Shown: piece after piece, positions 24,366 through 34,926 of the stretch
How positions within the stretch are numbered: position 1 is the first letter of the stretch
How the letters are laid out: each line of letters starts with the position of its first letter
Assembly (NCBI RefSeq): GCF_020510525.1
Contig: NZ_CP075188.1
Location: 3,224,001 to 3,288,000, forward strand
Source of the DNA: Quatrionicoccus australiensis
Lineage (GTDB): Bacteria; Pseudomonadota; Gammaproteobacteria; Burkholderiales; Rhodocyclaceae
Direction of reading: 5' to 3'
Length of the DNA: 64,000 nt
Notes under the pieces: generated by a model
What the model saw: only the letters and a program-made list of their open reading frames with translations
What the model was told of the DNA's origin: nothing
Databases searched by the model: none
Program-made: the position numbers and the translations under genes

Positions 24366-24908
24366 TCAGGGCTTGTCCAGCCAGAACAAGGAGGTGATGG
24401 TCTTGGCGTCGGTGATCCGGCCATCCCAGACCGCCTGCTTGGCATCCGCAGGAGAGAGTTCGACGACCTCCAGGAACTCGTTGTGATCGAGTTCCTGCGC
24501 GCCGGCCGGATGCAGGCCGCGCGCCGCGAAAATCTCGATGCGCTCGTCTGAGTAGCCGATGCAGGGATGCATCACGCCGAGGTATTCCCAGTCGCTCGCT
24601 TCATAGCCGGTTTCCTCGCGCAATTCGCGGCGGGCAGTATCGAGGATCGCTTCGCCCGGGTCGATCTTGCCAGCCGGCAACTCGAGGAAAACCCGACGCA
24701 GCGGATAGCGGAACTGGCGCTCGAACAACAGATTGCCGTTGGGCAGGAAGGCCAGGATGACGACGGCGCCGGGATGCACGATGTATTCGCGCACCGACTC
24801 CTTGCCGTCGGGCAGGCGCACAGAGTCCTTGCGAACATTGAGTAGGCAGCCCTTGAAGACGCTTTCCGACGTGATCTCGGATTCAATCAGGTGACTATCA
24901 TGCGACAT
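24366..24908 (-). CDS. Nudix hydrolase, ADP-ribose pyrophosphatase type
   Basis: The 180-residue protein has a full Nudix box, GKIDPGEAILDTARRELREE followed by TG (about residues 90-111), with the Gly, the first Glu and the REXXEE core in place. The surrounding pattern (VREYIVHPGAVVILAF, ERQFRYPLRRVFLELPAG) fits NudF-like ADP-ribose pyrophosphatases, which hydrolyse ADP-ribose to AMP and ribose 5-phosphate. I chose ATG 24908 (MSHDSH). It sits alone between nrdJ and the 3' end of nuo, convergent with nrdJ. A strong terminator of the nuo operon lies 17 bases upstream of its start. Confidence 0.88.
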   Translation of the reverse strand: MSHDSHLIESEITSESVFKGCLLNVRKDSVRLPDGKESVREYIVHPGAVVILAFLPNGNLLFERQFRYPLRRVFLELPAGKIDPGEAILDTARRELREETGYEASDWEYLGVMHPCIGYSDERIEIFAARGLHPAGAQELDHNEFLEVVELSPADAKQAVWDGRITDAKTITSLFWLDKP

Positions 24909-24926
24909 GTAACGACTCCACAAAGT

Positions 24927-24951
24927 AAAACGCCCCGACAAGCGGGGCGTT
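24927..24951 (-). terminator. Terminator of the nuo operon
   Basis: On the minus strand AACGCCCCG and CGGGGCGTT form a 9-bp stem (24929-24937 with 24943-24951) around a 5-base loop, followed by TTTTAC. It is 22 bases after the nuoN stop. Confidence 0.88.
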
Positions 24952-24972
24952 CAATTCAGATCCGGATGCTAA

Positions 24973-26451
24973 TCAGAGCGAGCGCAGCAGTGCATAGGCA
25001 CACAGCGACATGATCATCTGCGGGAAGATCCCGAAGCCGGCGACTGCCAGACCATTGACCGAAACCAGGATCTTCATGTCCAGACCGGCTGCAATCGGCG
25101 TTTCGTCGGCGGGTGCATCGAAATACATCAGCTTGACCACACGCAGGTAATAGAAGGCACCGATCAGCGAGAACAGCACCGCAACGATGGCCAGCCACAT
25201 GTAACCGGCTGCCACGACGGCCTGCAATACCGAGAACTTGGCAAAGAAACCGACGAAGAACGGCACACCTGCCATCGAGAACATCAGCATCAGCATGACA
25301 CCGGCGAACCACGGGCTGCGCTTGTTGAGCCCCTTGAAATCATCGAGATTGTCGGCCTCGAAACCGGCACGCGACATCAGCAGGATCATGCCGAAGGTGC
25401 CGGCCGACATCATCACGTAGGCGATGACGTAGAACATGGCAGAACTGTAGGCATTGAGCGCATAGCGCGCATCGCCGCTGACCACGCCGGTAGTGATGCC
25501 GAGCAGCATGAAGCCCATGTGCGAAATCGCGGAATAGGCCAGCATGCGCTTCAGATTGGTCTGGGCAATGGCGGCGAGATTACCGATTGCCATGGACAGC
25601 ACGGAAAGGATGATCAGCATCATCTGCCAATCGGCAGCCATGGTGATCAGGCCGTTGACCAGCAGGCGCATGACGATGGCGAAGGCAGCCAGCTTCGGGG
25701 CGGAACCGATGAACAGCGTAACCGAGGTCGGGGCGCCATGATAGACGTCGGGAATCCACATGTGGAAGGGCACCACGCCAAGCTTGAAGGCCAGGCCGGA
25801 AACCAGGAACACCAGGCCAAAGACGAGGACGCTCTTGTTGACACCACCGCTCAGCAAACGCTCGCCGACACCGGTGATTTCGAGCGTACCGGTGGCGCCG
25901 TAAATCATCGACATGCCATAGAGCAGAAGGCCGGAAGCCAGGGCGCCAAGCACGAAATACTTCATCGCAGCTTCGGTCGAAGTCACAGAGTCGCGATTCA
26001 TCGCCACCATCGCATAGAGCGACAGGGAGAGCAGTTCAAGACCGAGATAGATGGTCAGGAAATGATTTGCGGAAATCATCACCATCATGCCCAGCGTGGC
26101 GAACAGCGTCAGTACGTAGTATTCGCCCTTGTTCATGGTCGGGCGTTCGATGATGTAACCACGCGAGTAGAACATCACGACGATGACCGTCATGTACAGG
26201 AAGAGCTTCAGCAGGTCGGACATCAGGTCGTCGACAAACATGTTGCTGAAGGTATAGACGATCTCGCCGGTACTGCTTCCGAACTGGAGCAGCGCGCAGC
26301 CGACCAGGGTCAGCTGGGTCAGCACGAAGGTCACCGTACGACGGCTATCCTTGACCAGCAGGTCGATCATCAAAATGGCCAAGGCCATGACCGCCAGGAA
26401 AATTTCCGGAGCGGCAGGCAGGAGATCGGGAACAACGAAATTGTCGAACAT
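24973..26451 (-). CDS. nuoN: NADH-quinone oxidoreductase subunit N
   Basis: This 492-residue antiporter-like subunit of complex I forms part of the proton-pumping membrane arm. It has about 14 hydrophobic helices, including the conserved helix with Glu in [15 protein letters not shown] and the Lys-containing segments [22 protein letters not shown] and [16 protein letters not shown] (shown here as separate pieces of the family proton-channel pattern). It is the last gene of the 14-gene nuo operon; nuoM ends 12 bases upstream. Confidence 0.96.
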   Translation of the reverse strand: MFDNFVVPDLLPAAPEIFLAVMALAILMIDLLVKDSRRTVTFVLTQLTLVGCALLQFGSSTGEIVYTFSNMFVDDLMSDLLKLFLYMTVIVVMFYSRGYIIERPTMNKGEYYVLTLFATLGMMVMISANHFLTIYLGLELLSLSLYAMVAMNRDSVTSTEAAMKYFVLGALASGLLLYGMSMIYGATGTLEITGVGERLLSGGVNKSVLVFGLVFLVSGLAFKLGVVPFHMWIPDVYHGAPTSVTLFIGSAPKLAAFAIVMRLLVNGLITMAADWQMMLIILSVLSMAIGNLAAIAQTNLKRMLAYSAISHMGFMLLGITTGVVSGDARYALNAYSSAMFYVIAYVMMSAGTFGMILLMSRAGFEADNLDDFKGLNKRSPWFAGVMLMLMFSMAGVPFFVGFFAKFSVLQAVVAAGYMWLAIVAVLFSLIGAFYYLRVVKLMYFDAPADETPIAAGLDMKILVSVNGLAVAGFGIFPQMIMSLCAYALLRSL

Positions 26452-26463
26452 GTCGGCTACCGT

Positions 26464-27945
26464 TTAGTGAATCTTGCTGATGTTGACGTGATTCAGCAGC
26501 TCGTTGACCGAAGCGTGCATGACTTCCGTGAAGGGTTGCGGATAGAGGCCCATACCCAGCGTGCAGAGGGCAAGCACGCCAAGAATGGCAAACTCGCGCT
26601 TGTTGATATCGCTCATCTCGGCCACGTGGTGGTTGGCAACATCGCCGAAGACCACGCGCTTGTACATCCACAAGGTGTAGGCAGCGCCGACGATCAGCGA
26701 GCTGGCGGCAGCGAAGGCAACCCAGAAATTGAGTTTGACGGCACCCAGAATGATCATGAATTCGCCGATGAAGCCAGAGGTAGCCGGCAAACCGGCGTTG
26801 GCCATCGAGAACAGCATGAACAGGGCAGCGAACTTGGGCATGGTATTGACCACACCGCCGTAATCGGCAATTTGCCGGCTATGCACGCGGTCATACATGA
26901 CGCCGATACAGAAGAACATGGCGCCCGACACGAAACCGTGGGAAACCATCTGAACCAGAGCGCCTTCGATACCGATCGCGCTGAACAGGAAGAAACCCAG
27001 GGTGACGAAGCCCATGTGGGCAATCGACGAATAGGCAACCAGCTTCTTCATGTCGGACTGAACCAGCGCGACAAAACCGATATAAACCACGGCAATCAGC
27101 GAAAGGCCGATAACCAGGCTGGACAATTCATGCGACGCATCCGGTGCGATCGGCAGCGAGAACCGCAGGAAGCCATACGCACCAAGCTTCAGCGCAATCG
27201 CAGCCAGCACGATGGAACCGCCGGTCGGCGCTTCGACGTGGGCATCCGGCAACCAGGTATGCACCGGCCACATCGGAACCTTGACCGCGAAGGAAATCAT
27301 GAAGGCAAGGAAAATCCAGATCTGCGGACCGAGTTGCAGCGGCAGCTTGTGCCATTCGAGAATCGAGAAACTGCCACCGGACTGGATGAACAGATACATC
27401 AGGGCGATCAGCAGAAGCAGCGAGCCGAACAGGGTGTAGAGGAAGAACTTGAAAGCGGCATAAACCCGGTTCGGGCCACCCCAGATACCGATGATCAGGT
27501 AGAGCGGAATCAGCGAGGCTTCGAAGAAGACATAGAACAGCACGCCGTCGAGCGAGGTGAAGATGCCGTTCATCAAGCCGGACATGATCAGGAAAGCTGC
27601 GTTGTACTGGGCAACCTTGTTCTGGATCACTTCCCAGCCTGCCGCCACCACAATGATCGTGATGAAGGCATTGAGCAGGACGAAGAGCATCGAGATGCCG
27701 TCAACCCCGAGGTGGTAATTGATGTTGAAGCGGGGAATCCAGGTCTGCAGTTCGACGAACTGCATGCCGCCATTGGCAACATCAAAACCGGTCCACAACG
27801 GGATCGTAACCAGAAAGCCGGCAACAGCGACCAGCAGCGCAGTGGCACGCGCCTTGGAGTCATCGCCCAGACGGCCGGCGACAAGCACGCCAAAGCCGCC
27901 GAAAATCGGGATCCAGATGGCAAGTGAGAGCAGGTAATTCGACAT
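26464..27945 (-). CDS. nuoM: NADH-quinone oxidoreductase subunit M
   Basis: This 493-residue proton-translocating subunit has the proton-channel motif of the antiporter-like family: a helix with Glu in FFEASLIPLYLIIG, KVPMWPVHTWLPDAHVEAPT and SDMKKLVAYSSIAHMGFVTL. These contain the conserved Glu, Lys and His residues. It lies between nuoL and nuoN as in all full nuo operons, with about 31 bases after nuoL. Confidence 0.96.
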   Translation of the reverse strand: MSNYLLSLAIWIPIFGGFGVLVAGRLGDDSKARATALLVAVAGFLVTIPLWTGFDVANGGMQFVELQTWIPRFNINYHLGVDGISMLFVLLNAFITIIVVAAGWEVIQNKVAQYNAAFLIMSGLMNGIFTSLDGVLFYVFFEASLIPLYLIIGIWGGPNRVYAAFKFFLYTLFGSLLLLIALMYLFIQSGGSFSILEWHKLPLQLGPQIWIFLAFMISFAVKVPMWPVHTWLPDAHVEAPTGGSIVLAAIALKLGAYGFLRFSLPIAPDASHELSSLVIGLSLIAVVYIGFVALVQSDMKKLVAYSSIAHMGFVTLGFFLFSAIGIEGALVQMVSHGFVSGAMFFCIGVMYDRVHSRQIADYGGVVNTMPKFAALFMLFSMANAGLPATSGFIGEFMIILGAVKLNFWVAFAAASSLIVGAAYTLWMYKRVVFGDVANHHVAEMSDINKREFAILGVLALCTLGMGLYPQPFTEVMHASVNELLNHVNISKIH

Positions 27946-27976
27946 GTTTTTCCTTGGTACTCTGCGGGCTCTACGA

Positions 27977-30058
27977 TCAGGCGCGGGTAATCCACAGGGT
28001 CATCAGCACAAATACGCCGATGATCATGGTGAAAGCATAGTGATAGACATAACCGGTCTGGAACAGACGGGTTACCGACGAAATCAATCCGACCAGGCGG
28101 GCAGAACCATTGACGATCATGCCGTCGATGATCGCCACATCGCCAACACGCCAGAAGGTCTTGCCCAGCAGACGCGCACCACCGGCGAAAACGACTTCGT
28201 TAATCTTGTCGAAGTAGTACTTGTTTTCAAACAGCGTATTGATTGCCGAGAAGCGACGCTGAATCGCTGCCGGAATATCCGGACGCTTCATGTAGAAGAA
28301 CCAGGAGAGGGCGACGCCGGCGAAAGCCAGGATGAAGGGCAGGCTGGTGAAAGCATGCGTAGCCATGCCGAATGCGTCGTGGAAGTGCTCGTGGAAGTGC
28401 TCAGCCAGGTGTTCCATGGCCGGATGCGCTTCGTTATCGACAAAGATCACGCCCTTGAAGTATTCGCCGTAGAGCATCGGCTCGATGGCAAAGAAACCGA
28501 TGGCAAGCGACGGAATGGCCAGCAGGACGAGCGGCAACGTAACCACCCACGGCGTTTCGTGCGGTTTCTGACCCGGGGCCAGACCGTGATGTTCGTGGGC
28601 ATCGTGGGCATCGTCGTGATCGCCATGGGCATCATGGCCATGGGCGTCGGCGTCATGGGCGGCATGATGATCGCCGTGATGGGCATCCGCCTTGCCGAAA
28701 CGTTCTTCACCGTGGAATACGAGGAAGTACATCCGGAAAGAGTAGAAAGCAGTCACGAAAACGCCTGCCAGCACGGCAAAGTACGCGAAGCCGGCACCCG
28801 GGATGTGCGACAGTTCAACCGCTTCGATGATCGAGTCCTTCGAATAGAAGCCGGACAGGAAGGGCGTACCGATCAGGGCCAACGAACCAACAAGCGAAGT
28901 CAGCCAAGTAATCGGCATGTACTTGCGCAGACCGCCCATGTTGCGGATGTCCTGATCGTGGTGCATACCGATGATCACGGAGCCAGCAGCAAGGAACAGC
29001 AAGGCCTTGAAGAAAGCGTGCGTCATCAGATGGAAGATGGCGACCGAGTAGGCGGAAGCACCAAGTGCGACCGTCATGTAACCAAGCTGCGACAGCGTCG
29101 AGTAGGCGACAACGCGCTTGATGTCGTTCTGGATGATGCCGAGGAAACCCATGAACAGCGCGGTAATTGCACCGATGATCAGGACAAATGACAGCGCCGT
29201 GGTGGAGAGTTCAAACAGCGGCGACATGCGCGACACCATGAAGATACCGGCCGTCACCATGGTTGCAGCGTGGATCAGTGCGGAAATCGGGGTCGGGCCT
29301 TCCATCGAGTCGGGCAGCCAGACATGCAGCGGAACCTGGGCCGACTTGCCCATGGCGCCGATGAACAGGCAGATACAGGTGACGCTGAGCAGCGACCACT
29401 CGGCCGAACCCCAGATGTTGATCGTCTTGGTGGCCAGCTCGGGGGCCTTGGCGAATACGGTAGCGTAGTCGAGCGAACCGAAGTGGGCCAGGACCAGACC
29501 GATGCCGAGAATGAAGCCGAAGTCGCCGACGCGATTGACCAGGAAGGCCTTCATGTTGGCAAAGATGGCCGTCGGACGGGTGTACCAGAAACCGATCAGC
29601 AGGTAGGAAACCAGACCGACCGCTTCCCAGCCGAAGAAGAGCTGCATGAAATTGTTGCTCATCACCAGCATCAGCATGGAGAAGGTGAACAACGAGATGT
29701 AGCTGAAGAAGCGGTTGTAACCGGGATCTTCCTGCATGTAGCCGATGGTGTAGATATGCACCATCAGCGAGACGAAGGTGACGACCAGCATCATCGTGGT
29801 GGTCAGCGTGTCGATCAGGAAACCGACTTCGAACTTGTAATCTCCGGTCGTCAGCCAGGTATAAACCGGGCCGTTGAAGGTGTGGCCGGCCTGGACGTCC
29901 TGGAAGATCATCAGGGACAGGATGAAAGCGACGCCCACCCCGGCGATGGTGACGGTATGCGCCAGCCAGCGCGGAATCACGCGACAGAAAAGGCCGGCAA
30001 TCATCGCGCCGAACAACGGCGCAAGCGGGACGAGCAGGTAAAGTTTCTGCATTTCCAT
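27977..30058 (-). CDS. nuoL: NADH-quinone oxidoreductase subunit L, with a His/Asp-rich insertion
   Basis: This 693-residue proton-pumping subunit carries the usual motifs FGWEAVGLVSYLLIGFW, GKSAQVPLHVWLPDSMEGPT and NDIKRVVAYSTLSQLGYM. It ends with helices that in E. coli form the long lateral arm. Between two helices (about residues 457-492) lies a stretch of His, Asp and Ala repeats (FGKADAHHGDHHAAHDA and onward). It is encoded by short near-repeats at 28583-28690. Such a loop could bind divalent metal or be a neutral expansion; I have not compared other NuoL proteins. nuoK stops two bases before this start. Confidence 0.95.
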   Translation of the reverse strand: MEMQKLYLLVPLAPLFGAMIAGLFCRVIPRWLAHTVTIAGVGVAFILSLMIFQDVQAGHTFNGPVYTWLTTGDYKFEVGFLIDTLTTTMMLVVTFVSLMVHIYTIGYMQEDPGYNRFFSYISLFTFSMLMLVMSNNFMQLFFGWEAVGLVSYLLIGFWYTRPTAIFANMKAFLVNRVGDFGFILGIGLVLAHFGSLDYATVFAKAPELATKTINIWGSAEWSLLSVTCICLFIGAMGKSAQVPLHVWLPDSMEGPTPISALIHAATMVTAGIFMVSRMSPLFELSTTALSFVLIIGAITALFMGFLGIIQNDIKRVVAYSTLSQLGYMTVALGASAYSVAIFHLMTHAFFKALLFLAAGSVIIGMHHDQDIRNMGGLRKYMPITWLTSLVGSLALIGTPFLSGFYSKDSIIEAVELSHIPGAGFAYFAVLAGVFVTAFYSFRMYFLVFHGEERFGKADAHHGDHHAAHDADAHGHDAHGDHDDAHDAHEHHGLAPGQKPHETPWVVTLPLVLLAIPSLAIGFFAIEPMLYGEYFKGVIFVDNEAHPAMEHLAEHFHEHFHDAFGMATHAFTSLPFILAFAGVALSWFFYMKRPDIPAAIQRRFSAINTLFENKYYFDKINEVVFAGGARLLGKTFWRVGDVAIIDGMIVNGSARLVGLISSVTRLFQTGYVYHYAFTMIIGVFVLMTLWITRA

Positions 30059-30060
30059 GG

Positions 30061-30372
30061 TTAACCCTTCAGGCTGTCCAGGTCATCCACATGGATGCTC
30101 TTGAGGTTGCGGAACAGCACGATCAGTATGGCGAGGCCAATGGCGGATTCGGCTGCGGCGACAGTCAGAATGAAAAAGACGAAGATCTGGCCGGACAAGT
30201 CCTGCAGGTAGTGCGAAAAGGCCACGAAATTCATGTTGACCGCCAGGAGCATCAATTCGATGGCCATCAGCAACACCAGCAGGTTCTTCCGGTTGAGGAA
30301 GATGCCGACAACGCTGATCGCGAAGAGGATCGCGCCCAGAATCAGGAAATGCGAGAGTGACAGAGTTAGCAT
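30061..30372 (-). CDS. nuoK: NADH-quinone oxidoreductase subunit K
   Basis: This 103-residue, three-helix membrane subunit has the conserved Glu residues of the proton path in [12 protein letters not shown] and [15 protein letters not shown]. It helps link the quinone site to the antiporter-like subunits. It lies 14 bases after nuoJ and two bases before nuoL. Confidence 0.96.
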   Translation of the reverse strand: MLTLSLSHFLILGAILFAISVVGIFLNRKNLLVLLMAIELMLLAVNMNFVAFSHYLQDLSGQIFVFFILTVAAAESAIGLAILIVLFRNLKSIHVDDLDSLKG

Positions 30373-30386
30373 GGTCTTCCCGGGGT

Positions 30387-30986
30387 TCAGTCTTTTTCAA
30401 CCGGCATCTGCAGCACGCGGACGCGATCCTTCGCCTTGACGAAGACCTGCTGATTCGGGTTGGTGTACTTGGTCTTCTTGGGACCACGGTAGGTCAGAAC
30501 AATCGCTGCAATCATGCCGACGAGCAGCACGATGGAAGCGAGTTCAAACGGATAGACATATTCGCTGAACATCAGCGCGCCAATACTCTTGGTATTGGAG
30601 ATGCCGGCCGGCACCAAGGCCTCGGCAGCGGGAACCTGGAAGTATTTGCTGCCCAGCACCAGGCCCATCTCGAGGACCATCAGCAGGCCGAGGATGGCGC
30701 CCAGCGGCAGGTAGCTCCAGAAGCCCTGACGGATGCGATCCATGTTGATGTCGAGCATCATCACGACAAACAGGAAGAGCACCATGACCGCGCCGACGTA
30801 GACGAGGATGATGGCGATGGCCAGAAATTCGGCCTGCAGCAAAGCCCAGATACCGCCACAGGTAAAGAAGGCGAGAATCAGGTGCAAGGCTGCGTGGACC
30901 GGATTACGGGCGGTAATCACGCGCAGGCTGGCGACGATGAGTATCGCCGACAGGAAGAAGAAGACCAGAGTCTGAAAATCCATCAC
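30387..30986 (-). CDS. nuoJ: NADH-quinone oxidoreductase subunit J
   Basis: This 199-residue membrane subunit of complex I has about five helices, with the conserved patterns [16 protein letters not shown] and [16 protein letters not shown]. The C-terminal tail is basic and slightly longer than in E. coli. It lies nine bases after nuoI and before nuoK in normal order. Confidence 0.96.
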   Translation of the reverse strand: MMDFQTLVFFFLSAILIVASLRVITARNPVHAALHLILAFFTCGGIWALLQAEFLAIAIILVYVGAVMVLFLFVVMMLDINMDRIRQGFWSYLPLGAILGLLMVLEMGLVLGSKYFQVPAAEALVPAGISNTKSIGALMFSEYVYPFELASIVLLVGMIAAIVLTYRGPKKTKYTNPNQQVFVKAKDRVRVLQMPVEKD

Positions 30987-30995
30987 GTGTTCCCG

Positions 30996-31484
30996 TTATC
31001 GGTAGGAAGCATCAAGGGCACGGTCCTTGGCGATCTGATCTTCATAACGATCGCCATTGGCCAGCAACATCTGCTTCGTGTAGTACAGGTCACCACGCTT
31101 CTCGCCGTGGTACTCGAAAACGCGGGTCTCGACGACCGCATCGACCGGACAGGCTTCCTCGCAGAAGCCGCAGAAAATGCACTTGGTCAGATCGATGTCG
31201 TAACGCGTCGTACGGCGCGAACCATCGTCACGCGGTTCAGCTTCGATGGTGATCGCCATCGCCGGACAGATCGCTTCGCACAGCTTGCAGGCGATACAAC
31301 GCTCTTCCCCATTCGGGTAGCGGCGCAGGGCGTGCAGACCGCGGAAACGGAAGCTCTGCGGCGTTTTTTCCTCGGGATATTGAACGGTGATCTTGCGGGC
31401 AAAGAAATACTTGCCAGTCACCGCCATACCTTTCAACAGCTCCTTGAGGAGCAGGCTGTTGAAGATTTCCTTCATCGAACCCAT
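30996..31484 (-). CDS. nuoI: NADH-quinone oxidoreductase subunit I
   Basis: This 162-residue ferredoxin-like subunit carries clusters N6a and N6b through two CxxCxxCxxxCP sets, [16 protein letters not shown] and [16 protein letters not shown]. It links the peripheral iron-sulfur chain to NuoB and the quinone site. It follows nuoH by 10 bases. Confidence 0.97.
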   Translation of the reverse strand: MGSMKEIFNSLLLKELLKGMAVTGKYFFARKITVQYPEEKTPQSFRFRGLHALRRYPNGEERCIACKLCEAICPAMAITIEAEPRDDGSRRTTRYDIDLTKCIFCGFCEEACPVDAVVETRVFEYHGEKRGDLYYTKQMLLANGDRYEDQIAKDRALDASYR

Positions 31485-31494
31485 CAGTCTCTCC

Positions 31495-32544
31495 TCACTT
31501 CCAGATATTCAGCGGGGACATCATCCAGCATCCCACGACAACGAGCCAAACCAGGCAAACCGGCACGAACACTTTCCAGCCCAGACGCATCAGCTGGTCG
31601 TAGCGATAACGCGGGAAGGTGGCACGGAACCAGAGGAACAGGAAGAGAATCGCAGCAACCTTGGCAAACAGCCAGAGAATGCCATCCGGCAGGAAACCGA
31701 CCGGCGACAACCAACCGCCAAGGAACATGATCGAAGTCAGGGTGGAGACCAGAATCATGTTGCCGTATTCAGCAAGGAAGAACACCGCGAAAGCCATGCC
31801 CGAATATTCAACGTGGAAACCGGCGACGATTTCCGATTCGCCTTCGCAAACGTCGAACGGCGCGCGATTGGTTTCAGCAACCCCGGAGATCAGGTAAACC
31901 AGGAACATCGGGAACAGCGGCAACCAGTTCCAGGAAAGGAAACCCAGGCCCCACTCGGCAAAACGACCATGTTCCTGCGCATGCACGATGCTGACCAGGT
32001 TAAGGCTGTTCGACACCATCAGCACACAGATCAGCGCAAAGCCCATCGAGATTTCGTAGGAAACCATCTGGGCTGCCGCACGCATGGCACCAAGGAAAGC
32101 GTACTTGGAGTTCGACGCCCAGCCCGACAGGATGATGCCGTAGACGCCCATCGAGGTGATGGCCATGATGTAAAGCAGGCTGGCATCGATATTGGCAAGC
32201 ACCAGCGTATCGGTGAAGGGCACGACGGCCCAGGCAGCGAGAGCAGGCGCGATGGCCAGCATCGGCGCGATGATGAAGATTGCCTTGTTGGCACCGCTCG
32301 GCACCACGATTTCCTTCATCAACAGCTTCAGACCGTCGGCGATCGGCTGGATCAAGCCCCAAGGACCAACCCGGTTCGGACCGATACGAACCTGCATGTA
32401 ACCGATCACCTTGCGTTCTGCCCAGGTCAGATAGGCAATGCTGAGCATCAGCGGCGCAACGATCAGGACGATCTTGAGCAACGTCCACACGGCAGGCCAG
32501 GCACCACCAAAGATACCCAGACCGAAATTCATCAGTGCGTCCAT
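31495..32544 (-). CDS. nuoH: NADH-quinone oxidoreductase subunit H
   Basis: This 349-residue membrane subunit helps shape the quinone-binding cavity. It has about eight helices with the marks [21 protein letters not shown] and [20 protein letters not shown] in the acidic loop. It begins directly after the nuoG stop with no gap. Confidence 0.97.
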   Translation of the reverse strand: MDALMNFGLGIFGGAWPAVWTLLKIVLIVAPLMLSIAYLTWAERKVIGYMQVRIGPNRVGPWGLIQPIADGLKLLMKEIVVPSGANKAIFIIAPMLAIAPALAAWAVVPFTDTLVLANIDASLLYIMAITSMGVYGIILSGWASNSKYAFLGAMRAAAQMVSYEISMGFALICVLMVSNSLNLVSIVHAQEHGRFAEWGLGFLSWNWLPLFPMFLVYLISGVAETNRAPFDVCEGESEIVAGFHVEYSGMAFAVFFLAEYGNMILVSTLTSIMFLGGWLSPVGFLPDGILWLFAKVAAILFLFLWFRATFPRYRYDQLMRLGWKVFVPVCLVWLVVVGCWMMSPLNIWK

Positions 32545-34875
32545 TTATGCACGCTCCACGGTAATCAGGCCAAACATCTCGCCAAGACTGGCGGTCGAGG
32601 CATGCGCCGCGGCAACACGGATGCAACCGAGCGGTACATTGTTGTCTGCCTTGGCGGTCAGGACGGCCTCGCCGTTGCCTTGCTTCAGGCGAACCGGCGA
32701 TCCGGCTGCCAGACCAAGCTGCGCCAGGGTTTGTTCGTTGATGCGGGCGCTAGGTGCGACACCATCAGCAGTCTGTTGCAACGCCGGCGAACGACGAGCC
32801 ATCGGATCGGCAAAATTGATCGGCACATCGGCAATGCGCTGCAGGCCTTCGACAGCGGACGGCAGTTGAATTGCGACGCCGTTCAAACCATTGTCGAGGT
32901 TGGCGACAAACTCGGCATCCTTGCCAAGCACTTCGTCACGCACCGCTTCGCTGGATTCGTAAGCAAAACCATCCAGGGTCAGGACGTTGCCGAGAACACG
33001 CAACAGCTTCCAGGCCGGACGGGCATCGCCGCGAGCCTTGACGACGCCATTGAAACTCTGGACACGACCTTCGATATTCACGAAGGTACCTGCCGTTTCG
33101 GTATAAGGCGCAATCGGCAGGATCACATCGGCGTATTCGAGGGCAAGATCATTCTTGAAAGCCGAAGCGAAGACGACCAGGCTGGCCTGCTTCAACGCAG
33201 CAAACGCAACTTGCGGGTTCGCATAATCGAATTCCGGTTCGATGCCGAGCAGGAAGTAGGCCTTGCGCGGCTGTTCGAACATCTGACGTGCATTCGCACC
33301 GGATGGCAGGGCCCAGCCAGCATGACCACCAACGACGTTGGCGGCTTCACCAAGGAAGCCGACGGTGGCACCGGTCAACTTGCCGAGTTCAAGCGCCAAG
33401 GCATGCAACTGGGTGGCTTGTGCCGACTGCGTCGCAACATTGCCGAGGAAGACTGCGCGCTTTTCGCCTTCAAGAAGGCTCTGTGCGATCTTCTTGCTGG
33501 TTTCGCAAACAGCGACGCCTTCCAGACCGGCCGGAACGGCTGTGCCCTTGAGTTCGGCAGCAGCTTTGACCACGGCAGCCAGCGACTGCGCCAGTTGCGC
33601 GGGGGCAACCGTGAGGTTGGCGTGCAACTGGATCAGTTGATCGTCGGAAGTCACCGACAACAGGCTGACCTTGGTAAATTTCTTGGCGGCCTGACGCAGG
33701 CGCTGGGCGATCAGCGGATGATCCTTGCGCAGGAAGGAACCGACAACAAGGGCTGCATCGAGATCCTTGATTTCGGCCAGTTTGAGACCCAGCCACGGCG
33801 TACCGGCACGCTTGAAATCGGTAGCAAAGTCAATCTGACGCGGGCGGAAATCAACGTTACCGCTACCCAGCCCCTTGAAGACCTTGCCGAGCAGATACAT
33901 TTCTTCCAGCGTTGAAGCCGGCGAGGCCAGCGCAGCAATGGCATCGCCGCCGTGATTGCGGGCGACATCCTTGAGGCCATGCGCGACATAATCGAGGGCG
34001 ACATTCCAGTCGACTTCGCGCCACTCGCCGCCCTGCTTGACCATCGGCTTGGTAAGACGCTGATCGGAATTCAGGGATTGGTACGAGAAACGCTCCTTGT
34101 CGGAGATCCAGCATTCATTGACCGCTTCGTTTTCGCGCGGCAGGACACGCATCACACTGTCATGCTTGACCTGGACAACCAGATTGGCACCAACCGAGTC
34201 GTGCGGACTGACCGACTTGCGGCGCTGCAATTCCCACGAACGTGCGGTGTAGCGGAAAGGCTTGGAAGTCAGGGCGCCGACCGGACAGAGATCGATCATA
34301 TTGCCCGACAATTCGGAGTCGACCGTACGACCAAGGAAGGTCGTGATCTCGGAATGCATGTTGCGATTGGCCATGCCAAGCTCCATGATCCCGGCAACTT
34401 CCTGGCCAAAGCGAACGCAGCGGGTGCAGTGAATGCAGCGGCTCATCTCTTCCATGGAGATCAGCGGCCCGACATTCTTGTGGAACACCACGTGTTTTTC
34501 TTCGGTATACCGGCTCTTCATCGGACCGTAACCGACCGACATATCCTGCAGCTGACATTCGCCGCCCTGATCGCAGATCGGGCAATCCAGCGGATGGTTG
34601 ATGAGCAGGAATTCCATCACCCCCTTCTGTGCCTTGACGGCCAGTTCGGAGTGGGTAAACACCTTCATGCCATTGGTCACCGGCGTTGCACAGGCAGGCA
34701 GCGGCTTCGGTGCCTTTTCCACCTGCACCAGACACATGCGGCAGTTGGCGGCAATCGATAATTTTTTGTGGTAGCAGAAATGCGGAATGTAAACCCCAAC
34801 CTGCTGCGCGGCGTCCATCACCGTGCTGCCGTCAGGCACTTGCGCTTTCTTGCCGTCGATCTCGATTTCTAGCAT
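32545..34875 (-). CDS. nuoG: NADH-quinone oxidoreductase subunit G
   Basis: This 776-residue subunit carries most peripheral iron-sulfur clusters. N-terminal Cys motifs are HFCYHKKLSIAANCRMC with PACATPV ([2Fe-2S]), HPLDCPICDQGGECQLQD (His-Cys3 [4Fe-4S]), CIHCTRCVRF, and later LCPVGALTSK. A molybdopterin-oxidoreductase-like domain without cofactor follows (about residue 220 onward). It sits between nuoF and nuoH, 51 bases after nuoF, the largest gap inside the front part of the operon. Confidence 0.96.
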   Translation of the reverse strand: MLEIEIDGKKAQVPDGSTVMDAAQQVGVYIPHFCYHKKLSIAANCRMCLVQVEKAPKPLPACATPVTNGMKVFTHSELAVKAQKGVMEFLLINHPLDCPICDQGGECQLQDMSVGYGPMKSRYTEEKHVVFHKNVGPLISMEEMSRCIHCTRCVRFGQEVAGIMELGMANRNMHSEITTFLGRTVDSELSGNMIDLCPVGALTSKPFRYTARSWELQRRKSVSPHDSVGANLVVQVKHDSVMRVLPRENEAVNECWISDKERFSYQSLNSDQRLTKPMVKQGGEWREVDWNVALDYVAHGLKDVARNHGGDAIAALASPASTLEEMYLLGKVFKGLGSGNVDFRPRQIDFATDFKRAGTPWLGLKLAEIKDLDAALVVGSFLRKDHPLIAQRLRQAAKKFTKVSLLSVTSDDQLIQLHANLTVAPAQLAQSLAAVVKAAAELKGTAVPAGLEGVAVCETSKKIAQSLLEGEKRAVFLGNVATQSAQATQLHALALELGKLTGATVGFLGEAANVVGGHAGWALPSGANARQMFEQPRKAYFLLGIEPEFDYANPQVAFAALKQASLVVFASAFKNDLALEYADVILPIAPYTETAGTFVNIEGRVQSFNGVVKARGDARPAWKLLRVLGNVLTLDGFAYESSEAVRDEVLGKDAEFVANLDNGLNGVAIQLPSAVEGLQRIADVPINFADPMARRSPALQQTADGVAPSARINEQTLAQLGLAAGSPVRLKQGNGEAVLTAKADNNVPLGCIRVAAAHASTASLGEMFGLITVERA

Positions 34876-34926
34876 GTCGCTACCTTGTAGCCAGTTCTTT
34901 CGTATCTATCGCTTGGAAGGCAGGGC

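Noticed and set aside
25519..33915. Several long rightward ORFs opposite the nuo genes
   Set aside because: They have Gln/His/Arg-rich low-complexity products and lie fully antisense to nuoG-nuoN. High GC third positions create such ORFs.
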